A stretch of 36,562 nt of DNA from Rhizobium sp. (lineage in GTDB: Bacteria; Pseudomonadota; Alphaproteobacteria; Rhizobiales; Rhizobiaceae). Of this stretch, positions 8,964 through 17,292 are shown piece by piece (the first letter of the stretch is position 1; every line of letters starts with the position of its first letter). The translations under genes were made by a program, and so were the position numbers. The notes under the pieces were generated by a model. That model saw only the letters and a program-made list of their open reading frames with translations, had not been told where the DNA came from and searched no databases. The DNA is taken from assembly GCA_003527225.1 (NCBI GenBank), contig DPXQ01000041.1, positions 1 through 36,562 on the forward strand. The letters are read 5' to 3'.

Positions 8964-8991
8964 CTTGAATTTGCCGTCCATTAATTGTATC
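8964..8991 (+). promoter_or_regulatory. Candidate promoter of rpoZ
   Basis: CTTGAA at 8964-8969 and TGTATC at 8986-8991 are separated by 16 bases and lie about 45 bases before the rpoZ start. The match to the alphaproteobacterial consensus (CTTGAC, CTATAT) is partial, so this is tentative. Confidence 0.35.
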
Positions 8992-9033
8992 GGGCGTGTA
9001 ATCCCACAAGATCATGACCGTAAAGGACAGGCA

Positions 9034-9435
9034 ATGGCCCGTGTCACAGTTGAAGACTGCATCGACAAAGTAGACAACCGTTTCGAGCTGGTGCTTCTGG
9101 CAAGCCACCGCGCAAGACAGATTTCGCAGGGCGCCGCGATCACTGTCGATCGCGACAAGGACAAGAACCCGGTCGTCGCGCTGCGCGAAATCGCAGACGA
9201 GACCCTGTCTCCCGGCGACCTGAAGGAAGACCTGATCCATTCGCTTCAGAAGCATGTCGAAATCGACGAGCCGGAACAGGACACCGGCGCCATGATCGGC
9301 GCTTCCGCTTCGTTAGCCAAGGGCGAGGAAGAGGAGGATATGCCGGAAACCGTGACATTCGACCAGATGTCGGAAGAAGACCTTCTTGCCGGTATCGAAG
9401 GCCTGGTGCCGCCCGAGAAGAGCGACGATTACTAA
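9034..9435 (+). CDS. rpoZ: RNA polymerase omega subunit
   Basis: The 133-residue protein starts [23 protein letters not shown]..., the typical RpoZ beginning, followed by [11 protein letters not shown] and the conserved [10 protein letters not shown] segment. The long acidic C-terminal extension (GEEEEDMPE to PPEKSDDY) is usual for alphaproteobacteria. Omega assists assembly of the beta-prime subunit and contributes to a ppGpp-binding site on RNA polymerase. The ATG at 9034 follows AAGGACAGG; an upstream extension in frame is not protein-like. The neighbouring rsh gene makes the alarmone that binds near omega, a functional pairing conserved in many bacteria. Confidence 0.97.
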   Translation: MARVTVEDCIDKVDNRFELVLLASHRARQISQGAAITVDRDKDKNPVVALREIADETLSPGDLKEDLIHSLQKHVEIDEPEQDTGAMIGASASLAKGEEEEDMPETVTFDQMSEEDLLAGIEGLVPPEKSDDY

Positions 9436-9480
9436 TCGTCAAGCAATATCGGTTTAGTCTCGGCTGAAGAGTGCGTTATC

Positions 9481-9516
9481 GTGCGCCAATCCTTGCGGTT
9501 GGCGCGCTTTTCGTTT
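9481..9516 (+). terminator. Intrinsic terminator between rpoZ and rsh
   Basis: A 7-bp perfect stem (GCGCCAA at 9483-9489, TTGGCGC at 9499-9505) is extended by a T-G and a G-C pair and followed by TTTTCGTTTG. It sits 45 bases after the rpoZ stop and ends only about 17 bases before the rsh ATG. It looks like an ordinary rpoZ terminator but also occupies the rsh leader, so rsh transcripts starting upstream of it must read through it. Confidence 0.7.
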
Positions 9517-9532
9517 GTTGGAGTGGGTTTGG

Positions 9533-11758
9533 ATGATGCGGCAATATGAGCTCGTTGAGCGGGTTCAACAGTACAAGCCCGATGTCAATGAAGCGCTGCT
9601 GAACAAAGCCTATGTCTATGCCATGCAGAAACACGGGAAGCAGACCCGTGCGAGCGGCGACCCCTATATCTCCCACCCGCTCGAAGTCGCCGCCATCCTG
9701 ACCGAGATGCATCTCGATGAGTCGACCATTGCGGTCGCCCTGCTGCACGATACGATCGAGGATACGACAGCCACACGCGCCGAAATCGACGAACTTTTCG
9801 GAGAGGATATTGGCAGGCTTGTGGAAGGGCTGACCAAGCTCAAGAAGCTCGATCTGGTGACGAAGAAGGCCAAGCAGGCGGAAAACCTGCGCAAACTGCT
9901 TCTGGCGATCTCCGACGACGTGCGCGTGCTGCTGGTGAAGCTGGCCGACCGCCTGCACAACATGCGCACCCTCGAGCATATGCGCGACGACAAGCGCGCC
10001 CGCATCTCCGAAGAGACAATGGAGATCTATGCGCCGCTCGCCGGTCGCATGGGCATGCAGGACATGCGCGACGAGCTGGAGGACCTTTCCTTCCGTTACA
10101 TCAATCCGGAAGCCTATGAGACGGTGACCCAGCGCCTGGCCGAGCTGTCCAAGCGCAACGAGGGCCTGATCAAGAAGATCGAGGACGAATTGCGCGAACT
10201 GCTCGTCGCCAACGGTCTGCTCAACGCCTCGGTCAAGGGCAGGCAGAAGCGGCCCTATTCGGTCTTCCGCAAGATGCAGTCGAAGTCTCTGTCCTTCGAA
10301 CAGCTGTCCGACGTTTATGGCTTCCGCATCATCGTCGACGACATCCCGTCCTGCTACCGCGCGCTCGGCATCGTCCATACGCGCTGGCGCGTCGTGCCCG
10401 GACGGTTCAAGGACTATATCTCGACGCCGAAGCAGAATGACTACCGCTCCATTCACACCACCATCGTCGGTCCGTCACGACAGCGCATCGAGCTGCAGAT
10501 CCGAACGAAGCGCATGCATGAGATCGCCGAATACGGGATTGCCGCCCACGCGCTCTACAAGGATGGCGAGGGCGGCGAGGGCGAATTGTTATCCAAGGAG
10601 AGCAACGCCTATTCCTGGCTGCGCCATACGATCGAGGCGCTTTCCGAAGGTGACAATCCGGAAGAGTTCCTGGAGCACACCAAGCTCGAATTGTTCCAGG
10701 ACCAGGTGTTCTGCTTCACGCCCAAGGGCAAGCTGATCGCCCTGCCGCGCGGCGCGACCCCGATCGATTTTGCCTATGCCGTTCACACCAATATCGGCGA
10801 CACCACGGTCGGCGCCAAGATCAACGGCAGTATCATGCCGCTGGTAACCCGCCTCAACAACGGCGACGAGGTTGAAATCATCCGCTCCGGTGTGCAGGTA
10901 CCGCCGGCAGCCTGGGAGCAGATCGTCGTCACCGGCAAGGCGCGCGCCGCCATTCGAAGGGCGACGCGGATGGCCATCCGCAAGCAATACTCCGGGCTTG
11001 GCCACCGCATTCTGGAGCGCACCTTCGAGCGCGCCGGAAAGATCTTCACGCGCGACGCGCTTCGGCCGGTCCTCCATCGCCTCGGACAGCGCGATGTCGA
11101 GGACGCGATTGCTGCCGTCGGTCGTGGCGAGATGTCCTCGCTCGACGTTCTGCGCGCCGTCTATCCCGATTATCAGGATGAGCGCGTGACAGTGAGGCCG
11201 GCGAATGACGAGGGCTGGTTCAATATGAGCGGCGCCGACAGCATGGTCTTCAAGATCCCCGGCAAGGCCCAGCAGGGCGCTGCGGCGGACGGTCAGCGCG
11301 AAGGTCCGGAACCGCTGCCGATCAGAGGCTTGAGCGGCAATGCCAAGGTCCGGTTTGCACCGGCCGGTGCCGTGCCGGGCGATCGCATCGTCGGCATCAT
11401 GGAAGACAGCAAGGGGATCACCATCTATCCGATTCAGGCTTCGACGCTGCAGCGTTTCGATGATGAGCCGGAGCGCTGGATCGACGTTCGCTGGGACCTC
11501 GACGAGGCGAACAAGACGCGCTTCGTCGCACGTATCACGATCAACGCGATCAACGAACCAGGCACACTTGCCATGGTCTCGCAGACCATCGCCGGACTCG
11601 ACATCAATATCCGCACCCTCAACATGACCAGCGTCGCGACCGATTTCACCGAAATGGCGATCGACGTCGAGGTCTGGGACCTTCGCCAGCTCAACCAGTT
11701 GATCGCGCAGTTGAAGGAACTGGACTGCATCTCCACGGTCGCGCGCGTTTACGATTGA
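9533..11758 (+). CDS. rsh: Bifunctional (p)ppGpp synthetase/hydrolase (RelA/SpoT homologue)
   Basis: At 741 residues this is a full-length long Rsh. The N-terminal HD hydrolase domain carries the HDTIEDT motif near residue 71 and DRLHNMRT. The synthetase domain has the RFKDYISTPK and NDYRSIHTTIVGP substrate-binding segments and ELQIRTKRMHEIAEYGIAAH. A TGS domain follows around 380-440 (GATPIDFAYAVHTNIGD), and an ACT/RRM domain ends the protein (ITINAINEPGTLAMVSQ). Alphaproteobacteria normally have one such enzyme making and degrading the stringent-response alarmone. The start MMRQYELVERVQ at 9533 is preferred over a longer form because GGAG lies nine bases upstream. Confidence 0.97.
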   Translation: MMRQYELVERVQQYKPDVNEALLNKAYVYAMQKHGKQTRASGDPYISHPLEVAAILTEMHLDESTIAVALLHDTIEDTTATRAEIDELFGEDIGRLVEGLTKLKKLDLVTKKAKQAENLRKLLLAISDDVRVLLVKLADRLHNMRTLEHMRDDKRARISEETMEIYAPLAGRMGMQDMRDELEDLSFRYINPEAYETVTQRLAELSKRNEGLIKKIEDELRELLVANGLLNASVKGRQKRPYSVFRKMQSKSLSFEQLSDVYGFRIIVDDIPSCYRALGIVHTRWRVVPGRFKDYISTPKQNDYRSIHTTIVGPSRQRIELQIRTKRMHEIAEYGIAAHALYKDGEGGEGELLSKESNAYSWLRHTIEALSEGDNPEEFLEHTKLELFQDQVFCFTPKGKLIALPRGATPIDFAYAVHTNIGDTTVGAKINGSIMPLVTRLNNGDEVEIIRSGVQVPPAAWEQIVVTGKARAAIRRATRMAIRKQYSGLGHRILERTFERAGKIFTRDALRPVLHRLGQRDVEDAIAAVGRGEMSSLDVLRAVYPDYQDERVTVRPANDEGWFNMSGADSMVFKIPGKAQQGAAADGQREGPEPLPIRGLSGNAKVRFAPAGAVPGDRIVGIMEDSKGITIYPIQASTLQRFDDEPERWIDVRWDLDEANKTRFVARITINAINEPGTLAMVSQTIAGLDINIRTLNMTSVATDFTEMAIDVEVWDLRQLNQLIAQLKELDCISTVARVYD

Positions 11759-11897
11759 TCTGCGGACGCGCGGGCGTCGCGGATCACTGGATTGTCGCAC
11801 GCGTCTGGTGCATTCTCCGTCGCCAGAGACGCTAGGCGTCGCTGCTGTTGGGGGCGGCTGCCCCGTGACGTCGATGTCAGGCGAAGGGACGATTGTT

Positions 11898-12482
11898 ATG
11901 GTTCGCTTATCGCGCTGTGTTGCGCTTGTTGGATTGGTTATGGGCGTGGTGCTCTCCCCGCAGGCGGTTTCGGCCGGCGGGGGTGGTGATGAGGTCCTCT
12001 ATGGGCGCCCATTGCCGCAAGGTGAGCTCGGTGTTGCCTGTTTTGTTCGGCACTATGACCGTGCCCATCTGGCTGCCCACCCCGAGCAGCGCGTGACCGA
12101 CATGGTGGCGCTTGCCTATCGGCAGGAGGGGCCGGGAACACCGGAAAGCGTGTTCAACATGACGCTGCGGTTTCGCAACATCCCTGGCGACCAACAGTTT
12201 CCTGGTGTCTGCCAGTCGGTGGCGGGGTCACCACGGCTCGCCTGCGGCGTGGAATGCGACGGCGGATCCTTTGCCGTCAGTGGCCGAGGCGAAACATCTA
12301 TCCTGGTAGACATTTCCGGTGGGATCAGCTCCTGCGATGGCGAAATGCCAGCCGGCGCCGGTTTCGGCCGTGACGACAAGATCTTCCGGCTGGACCGCAC
12401 GGACATAGCGGCCTGCCGGGATCTGATGTGGGACGACGAGATGCGCCCGCGCCTCCTGGAGAGGGCGGGCGGGTCGCGCTGA
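11898..12482 (+). CDS. Secreted hypothetical protein
   Basis: I do not recognise a family. The ATG at 11898 follows AAGGGACGA and opens with a clear signal peptide (MVRLSRCVALVGLVMGVVLSPQAVSAGGG), giving a 194-residue precursor. The mature part has Cys residues in the segments ELGVACFV, PGVCQSV, LACGVECDG, SSCDGE and AACRDLM, which could form periplasmic disulfides. The pattern with CGVECDGG followed by a glycine-rich strand suggests a small beta-rich domain. It lies 139 bases after rsh. An in-frame extension back to 11808 is less likely because it would bury the signal peptide. Function unknown. Confidence 0.75.
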   Translation: MVRLSRCVALVGLVMGVVLSPQAVSAGGGGDEVLYGRPLPQGELGVACFVRHYDRAHLAAHPEQRVTDMVALAYRQEGPGTPESVFNMTLRFRNIPGDQQFPGVCQSVAGSPRLACGVECDGGSFAVSGRGETSILVDISGGISSCDGEMPAGAGFGRDDKIFRLDRTDIAACRDLMWDDEMRPRLLERAGGSR

Positions 12483-12553
12483 AAAGCCTGTGTCAGCGGG
12501 CGAGATATGACAATGCCCAATTCATAGGCGAGGTGCGAAGGCCGGAGTCTATC

Positions 12554-12574
12554 GCCATGCGTTTGGCGCATGGC
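12554..12574. repeat. 8-bp perfect inverted repeat
   Basis: GCCATGCG at 12554-12561 and CGCATGGC at 12567-12574 enclose a 5-base loop. It lies between the secreted hypothetical gene and the DUF3563-like gene, about 20 bases before the latter's predicted promoter. No T-tract follows, so it could be a protein-binding palindrome or a weak transcript end. Confidence 0.35.
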
Positions 12575-12592
12575 AGAGGTCTGTTTCTCATG

Positions 12593-12621
12593 TTGGTCGT
12601 TGTTGCGCTGCAATATTATAT
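12593..12621 (+). promoter_or_regulatory. Candidate promoter of the DUF3563-like gene
   Basis: TTGGTC at 12593-12598 and TTATAT at 12616-12621 are separated by exactly 17 bases. They lie about 35 bases upstream of the ATG at 12657, in a locally A/T-rich patch. This suggests the small protein has its own sigma-70 promoter. Confidence 0.55.
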
Positions 12622-12656
12622 TCAGTGCACACAAAACGAAGGAAGTGAGGAACGTC

Positions 12657-12809
12657 ATGTTCGAACCTATCCGCAAACTCGCCCGCGCATTCCGCGTTCC
12701 AACTCTCGCCGATCGCGAGAACGCGTACCTGAATGCTTCCCGGGATCTCATCGATCTCGAATACCGCCAGCGGCAGATCGATCGCGGCCTGTTTCGCGCC
12801 GGCCGCTGA
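12657..12809 (+). CDS. Small DUF3563/DUF1127-like protein (50 aa)
   Basis: The 50-residue protein reads MFEPIRKLARAFRVP, then ENAYLNASRDLIDLEYRQ and ends RQIDRGLFRAGR. The YLN...DL-DLE-RQR-IDRG pattern resembles the small DUF3563/DUF1127-type proteins that rhizobia carry in several copies. Some small proteins of this kind take part in RNA and phosphate-stress physiology, but no role can be assigned here. The ATG at 12657 follows GTGAGGAACGTC, a strong ribosome site, and a promoter-like pair lies just upstream. G/C-rich inverted repeats at about 12811-12864 follow the stop and may end the transcript. It probably forms one or two amphipathic helices. Confidence 0.75.
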   Translation: MFEPIRKLARAFRVPTLADRENAYLNASRDLIDLEYRQRQIDRGLFRAGR

Positions 12810-12941
12810 AGCCGCGCCCGCAAGCGCATGAGGCGCCCTGCCGTCTGTGGAGGGCAGGCGCGGCCACGATTTTGCCGGGACCGGCGCGCTGGAGGACTTC
12901 TGCCCTTGTATGAAGCCGGGCAGATACACTAAATGTGCTCC

Positions 12942-13175
12942 ATGCTGTTTCGCCGCCGACAACCTGCCGGACTGATGGAAAGACTGCGGGACCCGTTCTG
13001 GCCGCGCAGGCGATTCATGCGGTTGCTCGATAGCTCGCGCATACTGGTTTCGCGGTTCACCGCTTGCCCGCATGCGATCGCGTCGGACGTCGCATCGGGT
13101 GTCATCTCCTCCTTAACGCCCCGAGCCTACGGGGCCTTCTTGCCGATGCGCGCAAACGGGCTGGAAATCTCATGA
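12942..13175 (+). pseudogene. Truncated DUF2062 protein gene, N-terminal remnant
   Basis: The 77-codon reading frame begins MLFRRRQPAGLMERL, continues FWPRRRFMR and [19 protein letters not shown], then turns into unrelated residues and stops. This is the recognisable start of DUF2062 membrane proteins (pattern FRRR-P...ERLR..WPRR.F...PHAIA.GVA.GV..S.TPF). Family members run to roughly 200 residues with several membrane helices; everything after the first helix is missing. Substitutions such as Asp for the usual Gly in the IAxGVA motif also point to decay. DUF2062 genes commonly sit near acpS/lepB in rhizobia, so this is probably an in-place deletion. Its TGA overlaps the acpS ATG by three bases (ATGA), so it may still serve for translational coupling. 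Confidence 0.7.
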
Positions 13176-13576
13176 TCATAGGAATCGGAAGCGACCTTGC
13201 CGATATCAGGCGGGTCGAGAAATCGATCGATCGCTTCGGAGACCGGTTCACGGCCCGCTGTTTTACGCAAGCCGAGCGTGAGCGCGCCGACGCCGGCAAG
13301 AACCGCGCGGCTTCCTATGCCAAGCGCTTTGCCGCCAAGGAGGCTCTCTCCAAGGCTCTCGGCACCGGCATGTCGCAGGGCGTTTTCTGGAAGGACATGG
13401 GCGTCGTCAATTCACCGGTGGGCAAGCCCTCGATGGTGCTGACCGGCTCCGCCGAGGCATTCTTGAAGACTCTGACGCCACCCGGCCACGAAGCCATAAT
13501 CCATCTGACGATCACCGACGAATTTCCCTATGCCCAGGCCTTCGTCGTCATCGAGGCAAGGCCACTGAGGCCGTGA
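13172..13576 (+). CDS. acpS: Holo-[acyl-carrier-protein] synthase
   Basis: A 134-residue AcpS, the phosphopantetheinyl transferase that activates acyl carrier protein using CoA. Mg-binding residues are in place: Asp8 in [10 protein letters not shown] and Glu57 in [15 protein letters not shown]. The length is normal. The ATG at 13172 overlaps the stop of the DUF2062 remnant (ATGA), so ribosomes finishing that fragment could re-initiate here; the GGA before it is only a weak ribosome site. lepB follows after 99 bases. Together with lepB, rnc and era it forms the classical envelope/RNA-processing cluster. Confidence 0.95.
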   Translation: MIIGIGSDLADIRRVEKSIDRFGDRFTARCFTQAERERADAGKNRAASYAKRFAAKEALSKALGTGMSQGVFWKDMGVVNSPVGKPSMVLTGSAEAFLKTLTPPGHEAIIHLTITDEFPYAQAFVVIEARPLRP

Positions 13577-13675
13577 GCCGCAGACGGGAACGGCGGAAAA
13601 TGGCGTCGTAGCCGTTGCCGCCGCTACTCGAACCGACTAGATAGGGCGTGAATTGCGAAAAAAGGAAAAACCGGC

Positions 13676-14419
13676 GTGACCGAGCGAGCTGAAAAGAAAC
13701 AGAGTGCCCTCTGGGAAAACATCAAGGTCATCATCCAGGCCTTGCTGTTGGCCATGATCATTCGCACCGTCCTCTTCCAGCCCTTCACGATCCCGTCGGG
13801 GTCGATGATGCCGACGCTGCTGGTCGGCGACTATATCTTCGTCAACAAGTTCTCCTACGGCTACTCGAAGTATTCGCTGCCCTTCTCGCCGGACCTCTTC
13901 GAGGGGCGTATTTTCGCCAGCGAGCCGAAGCGTGGCGACATCGTTGTCTTCCGCTTCCCGCCCAATCCGAACATCGACTACATCAAGCGCCTTGTCGGGC
14001 TTCCGGGTGACCGCATCCAGGTGATCGACGGCATTCTCCATATCAACGGCACGCCGGTTCCGCGCGTGGCGGATGGCGGGTTCACCTCCGATTATCGGAT
14101 GGACCCGGGCACCGACGTTCCGGTCTTCCGCGAAACCATGGACAACGGCGTCACCTATGACACCCTGGACCAGTCGCCAACCTCGCGCGGCGACAACACT
14201 CGCGAATTCATCGTGCCCGAGGGCCATTACTTTATGATGGGCGACAATCGCGACAACTCGCTCGACAGCCGTTTCGACGTCGGCTTCGTGCCCGCCGAAA
14301 ACCTGGTCGGTCGCGCGTCGATGATCTTCTTCTCGTTGGGTAACGACACGTCGTTCCGCGAGATCTGGAAATGGCCGGCCAACATGCGTTGGGACCGCAT
14401 GTTCAAGGTTGTTCAATGA
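13676..14419 (+). CDS. lepB: Signal peptidase I
   Basis: The 247-residue protein has an N-terminal membrane helix (about residues 15-35, VIIQALLLAMIIRTVLF) and the S26 peptidase motifs. The catalytic Ser43 is in IPSGSMMPTLLVGD and the general-base Lys104 is in DYIKRLVGLPGD. Box E is GDNRDNSLDSR near residue 187. It removes signal peptides from exported proteins on the periplasmic face. The start is a GTG preceded by AAAGGAA; no ATG lies between it and the membrane helix except inside the helix. Its stop overlaps the rnc ATG (ATGA), indicating coupled translation. Confidence 0.96.
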   Translation: MTERAEKKQSALWENIKVIIQALLLAMIIRTVLFQPFTIPSGSMMPTLLVGDYIFVNKFSYGYSKYSLPFSPDLFEGRIFASEPKRGDIVVFRFPPNPNIDYIKRLVGLPGDRIQVIDGILHINGTPVPRVADGGFTSDYRMDPGTDVPVFRETMDNGVTYDTLDQSPTSRGDNTREFIVPEGHYFMMGDNRDNSLDSRFDVGFVPAENLVGRASMIFFSLGNDTSFREIWKWPANMRWDRMFKVVQ

Positions 14420-15129
14420 AGAAGGTAAAGGGGCTCACGCCTGAAGAGCGGGGCCTCGTGGAGGCAGCGATCGGCTACGCCTTTACCGACAAGGAAAGGC
14501 TCGATCGCGCGCTGACCCATTCGAGCGCGACACTCGCCAGGGGCGGCGACTACGAGAGACTGGAATTCCTCGGCGACCGCGTGCTCGGACTTTGCGTTGC
14601 CGAACTTCTTTTCACCTCGTTTCGCAAAGCCTCCGAAGGCGAGCTGTCGGTGCGATTCAACCAGTTGGTGAGCGCGGAGGCCTGCGCGGCCATTGCCGAC
14701 GAATTGGAACTGCACCGCTTCATCCGCACCGGCGCCGATGTGAAGAAACTCACCGGCAAGAACATGCTGAATGTGCGCGCCGACGTGGTCGAAAGCCTGA
14801 TAGCGGCGATCTATCTCGACGCCGGGCTGGAGGCTGCAAGAGCCTTCATCTCGCGCTTCTGGAGCGAACGCGCGGCCCGCGCGGACGGCGCAAGGCGCGA
14901 CGCCAAGACCGAACTGCAGGAATGGGCGCATGCGAAATATGCCGCGACCCCGGCTTACCGGATTGCGGATCGGAGCGGACCGGATCATGATCCGCGTTTT
15001 ACGGTAACCGTCGAAATACCGGGGATTGCTCCGGAGACGGGTATGGAACGCTCCAAGCGGGCCGCCGAACAGGCCGCCGCCACGAGATTGCTCGAACGCG
15101 AAGGCGTCTGGCAGAAAACTGCCGATTGA
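14416..15129 (+). CDS. rnc: Ribonuclease III
   Basis: A 237-residue RNase III, which cleaves double-stranded RNA in rRNA and mRNA processing. The signature ERLEFLGDRVLGL occupies about residues 48-60, with the catalytic acidic residues in it and in the second site DVVESLIAAIYLDAG. The C-terminal double-stranded-RNA-binding domain begins at about 160 (DAKTELQEWAHAKY) and ends with SKRAAEQAAATRLL. The ATG at 14416 overlaps the lepB stop by three bases. era begins 15 bases after the stop. Confidence 0.96.
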   Translation: MKKVKGLTPEERGLVEAAIGYAFTDKERLDRALTHSSATLARGGDYERLEFLGDRVLGLCVAELLFTSFRKASEGELSVRFNQLVSAEACAAIADELELHRFIRTGADVKKLTGKNMLNVRADVVESLIAAIYLDAGLEAARAFISRFWSERAARADGARRDAKTELQEWAHAKYAATPAYRIADRSGPDHDPRFTVTVEIPGIAPETGMERSKRAAEQAAATRLLEREGVWQKTAD

Positions 15130-15144
15130 GGCTGATTGGACATT

Positions 15145-16092
15145 ATGACAGACAATGACAACATCATCGCCGAAGGCGGTGCCGCTGCCGGCGACAAGCC
15201 TACGCATTCCGGCTTCGTGGCCCTGATCGGCCCGACCAATGCCGGCAAGTCGACGCTTTTGAACCGGCTCGTCGGCGCCAAGGTGTCGATCGTCAGCCAC
15301 AAGGTGCAGACGACGCGTGCCGTCGTGCGTGGCATCGCCATCCACGACAATGCGCAGATCGTTTTCATGGATACGCCCGGCATCTTCAAGCCGCGCCGAA
15401 AGCTCGACCGCGCGATGGTGACCTCCGCCTGGGGCGGCGCCAAGGACGCGGATCTGATCCTGCTCCTGATCGACAGCGAGCGCGGCCTGCGCGGCGATGC
15501 GGAAGCGATCCTGGAGGGGCTGAAAGACGTTCATCAGCCGAAGATCCTGGTCCTCAACAAGATCGACCGGGTCCGGCCAGAGGATCTGCTGAAGCTCGCC
15601 GCCAAGGCGAACGAGGCCGTTGCCTTCGAGCAGACCTTCATGGTCTCGGCGACGACCGGCTCCGGCTGTGACGACCTGATGGATTTCCTCGCCAAGCGCC
15701 TGCCAGAAGGCCCGTGGTACTATCCGGAAGACCAGATCTCCGACCTGCCGATGCGCCAGCTCGCCGCCGAAATCACCCGCGAGAAGCTGTTCCTGCGCCT
15801 CCATCAGGAATTGCCCTATTCCTCCCATGTCGAGACGGAGAAGTGGGAGGAGCGCAAGGACGGTTCGGTTCGCATCGAGCAGGTGATCTATGTCGAGCGC
15901 GACAGCCAGAAGAAGATCGTGCTCGGCAAGGGTGGCGATGCCATCAAGGCGATCTCGACCGCCTCGCGCAAGGAGCTCTCGGAAATCCTCGAGCAGCCGG
16001 TGCATCTCTTCCTGTTCGTCAAGGTCCGCGAGAACTGGGGCAACGATCCGGAACGCTTCCGCGAAATGGGGCTGGAATTCCCGAAGGAATAG
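15145..16092 (+). CDS. era: GTPase Era
   Basis: A 315-residue Era GTPase needed for 30S ribosome maturation, binding the 3' end of 16S rRNA. G1 is GPTNAGKS at residues 29-36, G3 is DTPG at 76-79, and G4 is NKID at 138-141. The C-terminal KH domain includes KKIVLGKGGDAIKAIS. The N-terminal extension of about 20 residues before the G domain is slightly longer than in E. coli but common in alphaproteobacteria. The ATG at 15145 is preferred to a TTG nine bases earlier. recO does not follow directly here; an opposite-strand gene intervenes. Confidence 0.96.
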   Translation: MTDNDNIIAEGGAAAGDKPTHSGFVALIGPTNAGKSTLLNRLVGAKVSIVSHKVQTTRAVVRGIAIHDNAQIVFMDTPGIFKPRRKLDRAMVTSAWGGAKDADLILLLIDSERGLRGDAEAILEGLKDVHQPKILVLNKIDRVRPEDLLKLAAKANEAVAFEQTFMVSATTGSGCDDLMDFLAKRLPEGPWYYPEDQISDLPMRQLAAEITREKLFLRLHQELPYSSHVETEKWEERKDGSVRIEQVIYVERDSQKKIVLGKGGDAIKAISTASRKELSEILEQPVHLFLFVKVRENWGNDPERFREMGLEFPKE

Positions 16093-16104
16093 GCCGGAAG
16101 TTCT

Positions 16105-17211
16105 CTAGGCTCGGGCGGCGACGCGACGCGCGATCAGCTTCGAGATCGGCGGCCCGATGAGGATGATCACGAAAAGCCGCACCGTCTGGAGCGCCATGAC
16201 GAAGGAGATGTCGACGGGCGTAGATGCGGCGATGATCGCTACGGAATCGAGCCCGCCGGGGCTTGTCGCGAGATAGGCGGTGAGCGGATCGATCCCGAAC
16301 GCCGCCCACAGCAGGGCCGCAAGCCCTGCGCAAAACGCAATCAGCACCATGATGGACAGCATGATCTGGGGCAGCGCATGGGTGGCGTGACGCAGGATCC
16401 TGCGCGTGAAGCCCAGTCCGATCTTCCAGCCGAGCACGGTATAGGCAAGCGCAAGCAGCCATGCCGGCAACTCGATTTGAATGAGGCCGGTGGCGCTGAG
16501 GGTTGCGGTGGCGATCATCGGCAACAGCATCGTGCCGGCCGGGATATTCAGAACCGCGCCGAGCGCGCTGGCCGAGAAGGCAACGGCGAGCGTCTCCAAT
16601 AGCGCGATCCAGTCGACGGCCGGAAACCAGACGACGGGCGCGACTTCGCCGCCGGTGGCACGGAAGACGAATGCGGCGATGAGCGAGGCGGCAGAGGCGA
16701 CGCAAACCACCCTCAGATATTGCATGAAGGCGACGAGCCGGGCGTCCGCGCCATGGGCTTCGGCCATCAGCATCATTGCCGATGCGGCGCCTGCCGACGT
16801 GCCCCAGACCGCTGTCGTGCCGGGCAGGATGCCGGTGCGCGCCATCAGGTAGCCCATCACGCTGCTGGCGGCGACGATCGCCAGGACGATGGAGAGAAAG
16901 ATCGGCCAGCCGTGGACGAAGGTCTGCACGATGCCGGCATCGAGCGCGCGGGCAATCACGCAGCCGATCATCGCATGGGCGGCGATATAGGGTAGGCGAG
17001 GAACGGCAAGCCGCGCGCCGTTGGTGGCGAGTGTGATGGCCGCCAGCATCGGCCCGAGCAGAAGGGCGGCGGGGATGCCGGCATATTCGAGCAATGCCGC
17101 AAGGACGACCGAGAGAACGACGAGCAGAAGCCAGCGCAGGACAGGCGGCAGCTTCGTGAGGAAGCCGGGCTCTGGCATGGTGTCGGCGACGTCTTGATCG
17201 AGGCGGGACAT
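16105..17211 (-). CDS. AbrB-family membrane protein (duplicated AbrB domain)
   Basis: The 368-residue protein is strongly hydrophobic with about ten membrane segments arranged as two repeats. Each repeat carries the family's glycine-rich signatures: PAALLLGPMLAAI and GTTAVWGTSAGAASAMMLMAEAHG in the first half, IPAGTMLLPMI and TSPGGLDSVAIIAAS in the second. This matches the AbrB/ammonia-monooxygenase-annotated family (PF05145), a putative transporter. The old name is misleading and the substrate is unknown. It is convergent with era, with only 12 bases between stops, and divergent from recO. A second ATG 33 bases downstream (MPEPGFL) is a possible start, as no clear ribosome site precedes either. 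Confidence 0.88.
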   Translation of the reverse strand: MSRLDQDVADTMPEPGFLTKLPPVLRWLLLVVLSVVLAALLEYAGIPAALLLGPMLAAITLATNGARLAVPRLPYIAAHAMIGCVIARALDAGIVQTFVHGWPIFLSIVLAIVAASSVMGYLMARTGILPGTTAVWGTSAGAASAMMLMAEAHGADARLVAFMQYLRVVCVASAASLIAAFVFRATGGEVAPVVWFPAVDWIALLETLAVAFSASALGAVLNIPAGTMLLPMIATATLSATGLIQIELPAWLLALAYTVLGWKIGLGFTRRILRHATHALPQIMLSIMVLIAFCAGLAALLWAAFGIDPLTAYLATSPGGLDSVAIIAASTPVDISFVMALQTVRLFVIILIGPPISKLIARRVAARA

Positions 17212-17276
17212 GTCGGGGAAGCTCGAGTCGAGGAATACCGGAAGGATGGCGGTACTATACCGATTCCCGATGAATT

Positions 17277-17292
17277 GTATCGCTCACGATAC
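17277..17292. promoter_or_regulatory. Palindrome between AbrB-family gene and recO, candidate operator
   Basis: GTATCG-CTCA-CGATAC is a perfect 6-4-6 inverted repeat, flanked further out by ATTCCC (17262-17267) and GGGAAT (17293-17298). It lies about 65 bases before the AbrB-family start, where a repressor would bind. No regulator gene is adjacent, so its protein partner is unknown. Confidence 0.35.

Noticed and set aside
10589..11800. 403-codon minus-strand frame within rsh
   Set aside because: Composition (D, R, H, A-rich) mirrors the rsh codons and no ribosome site is present.
14413..16005. 530-codon minus-strand frame spanning rnc and era
   Set aside because: It crosses two well-supported genes on the other strand, so it can only be a shadow.
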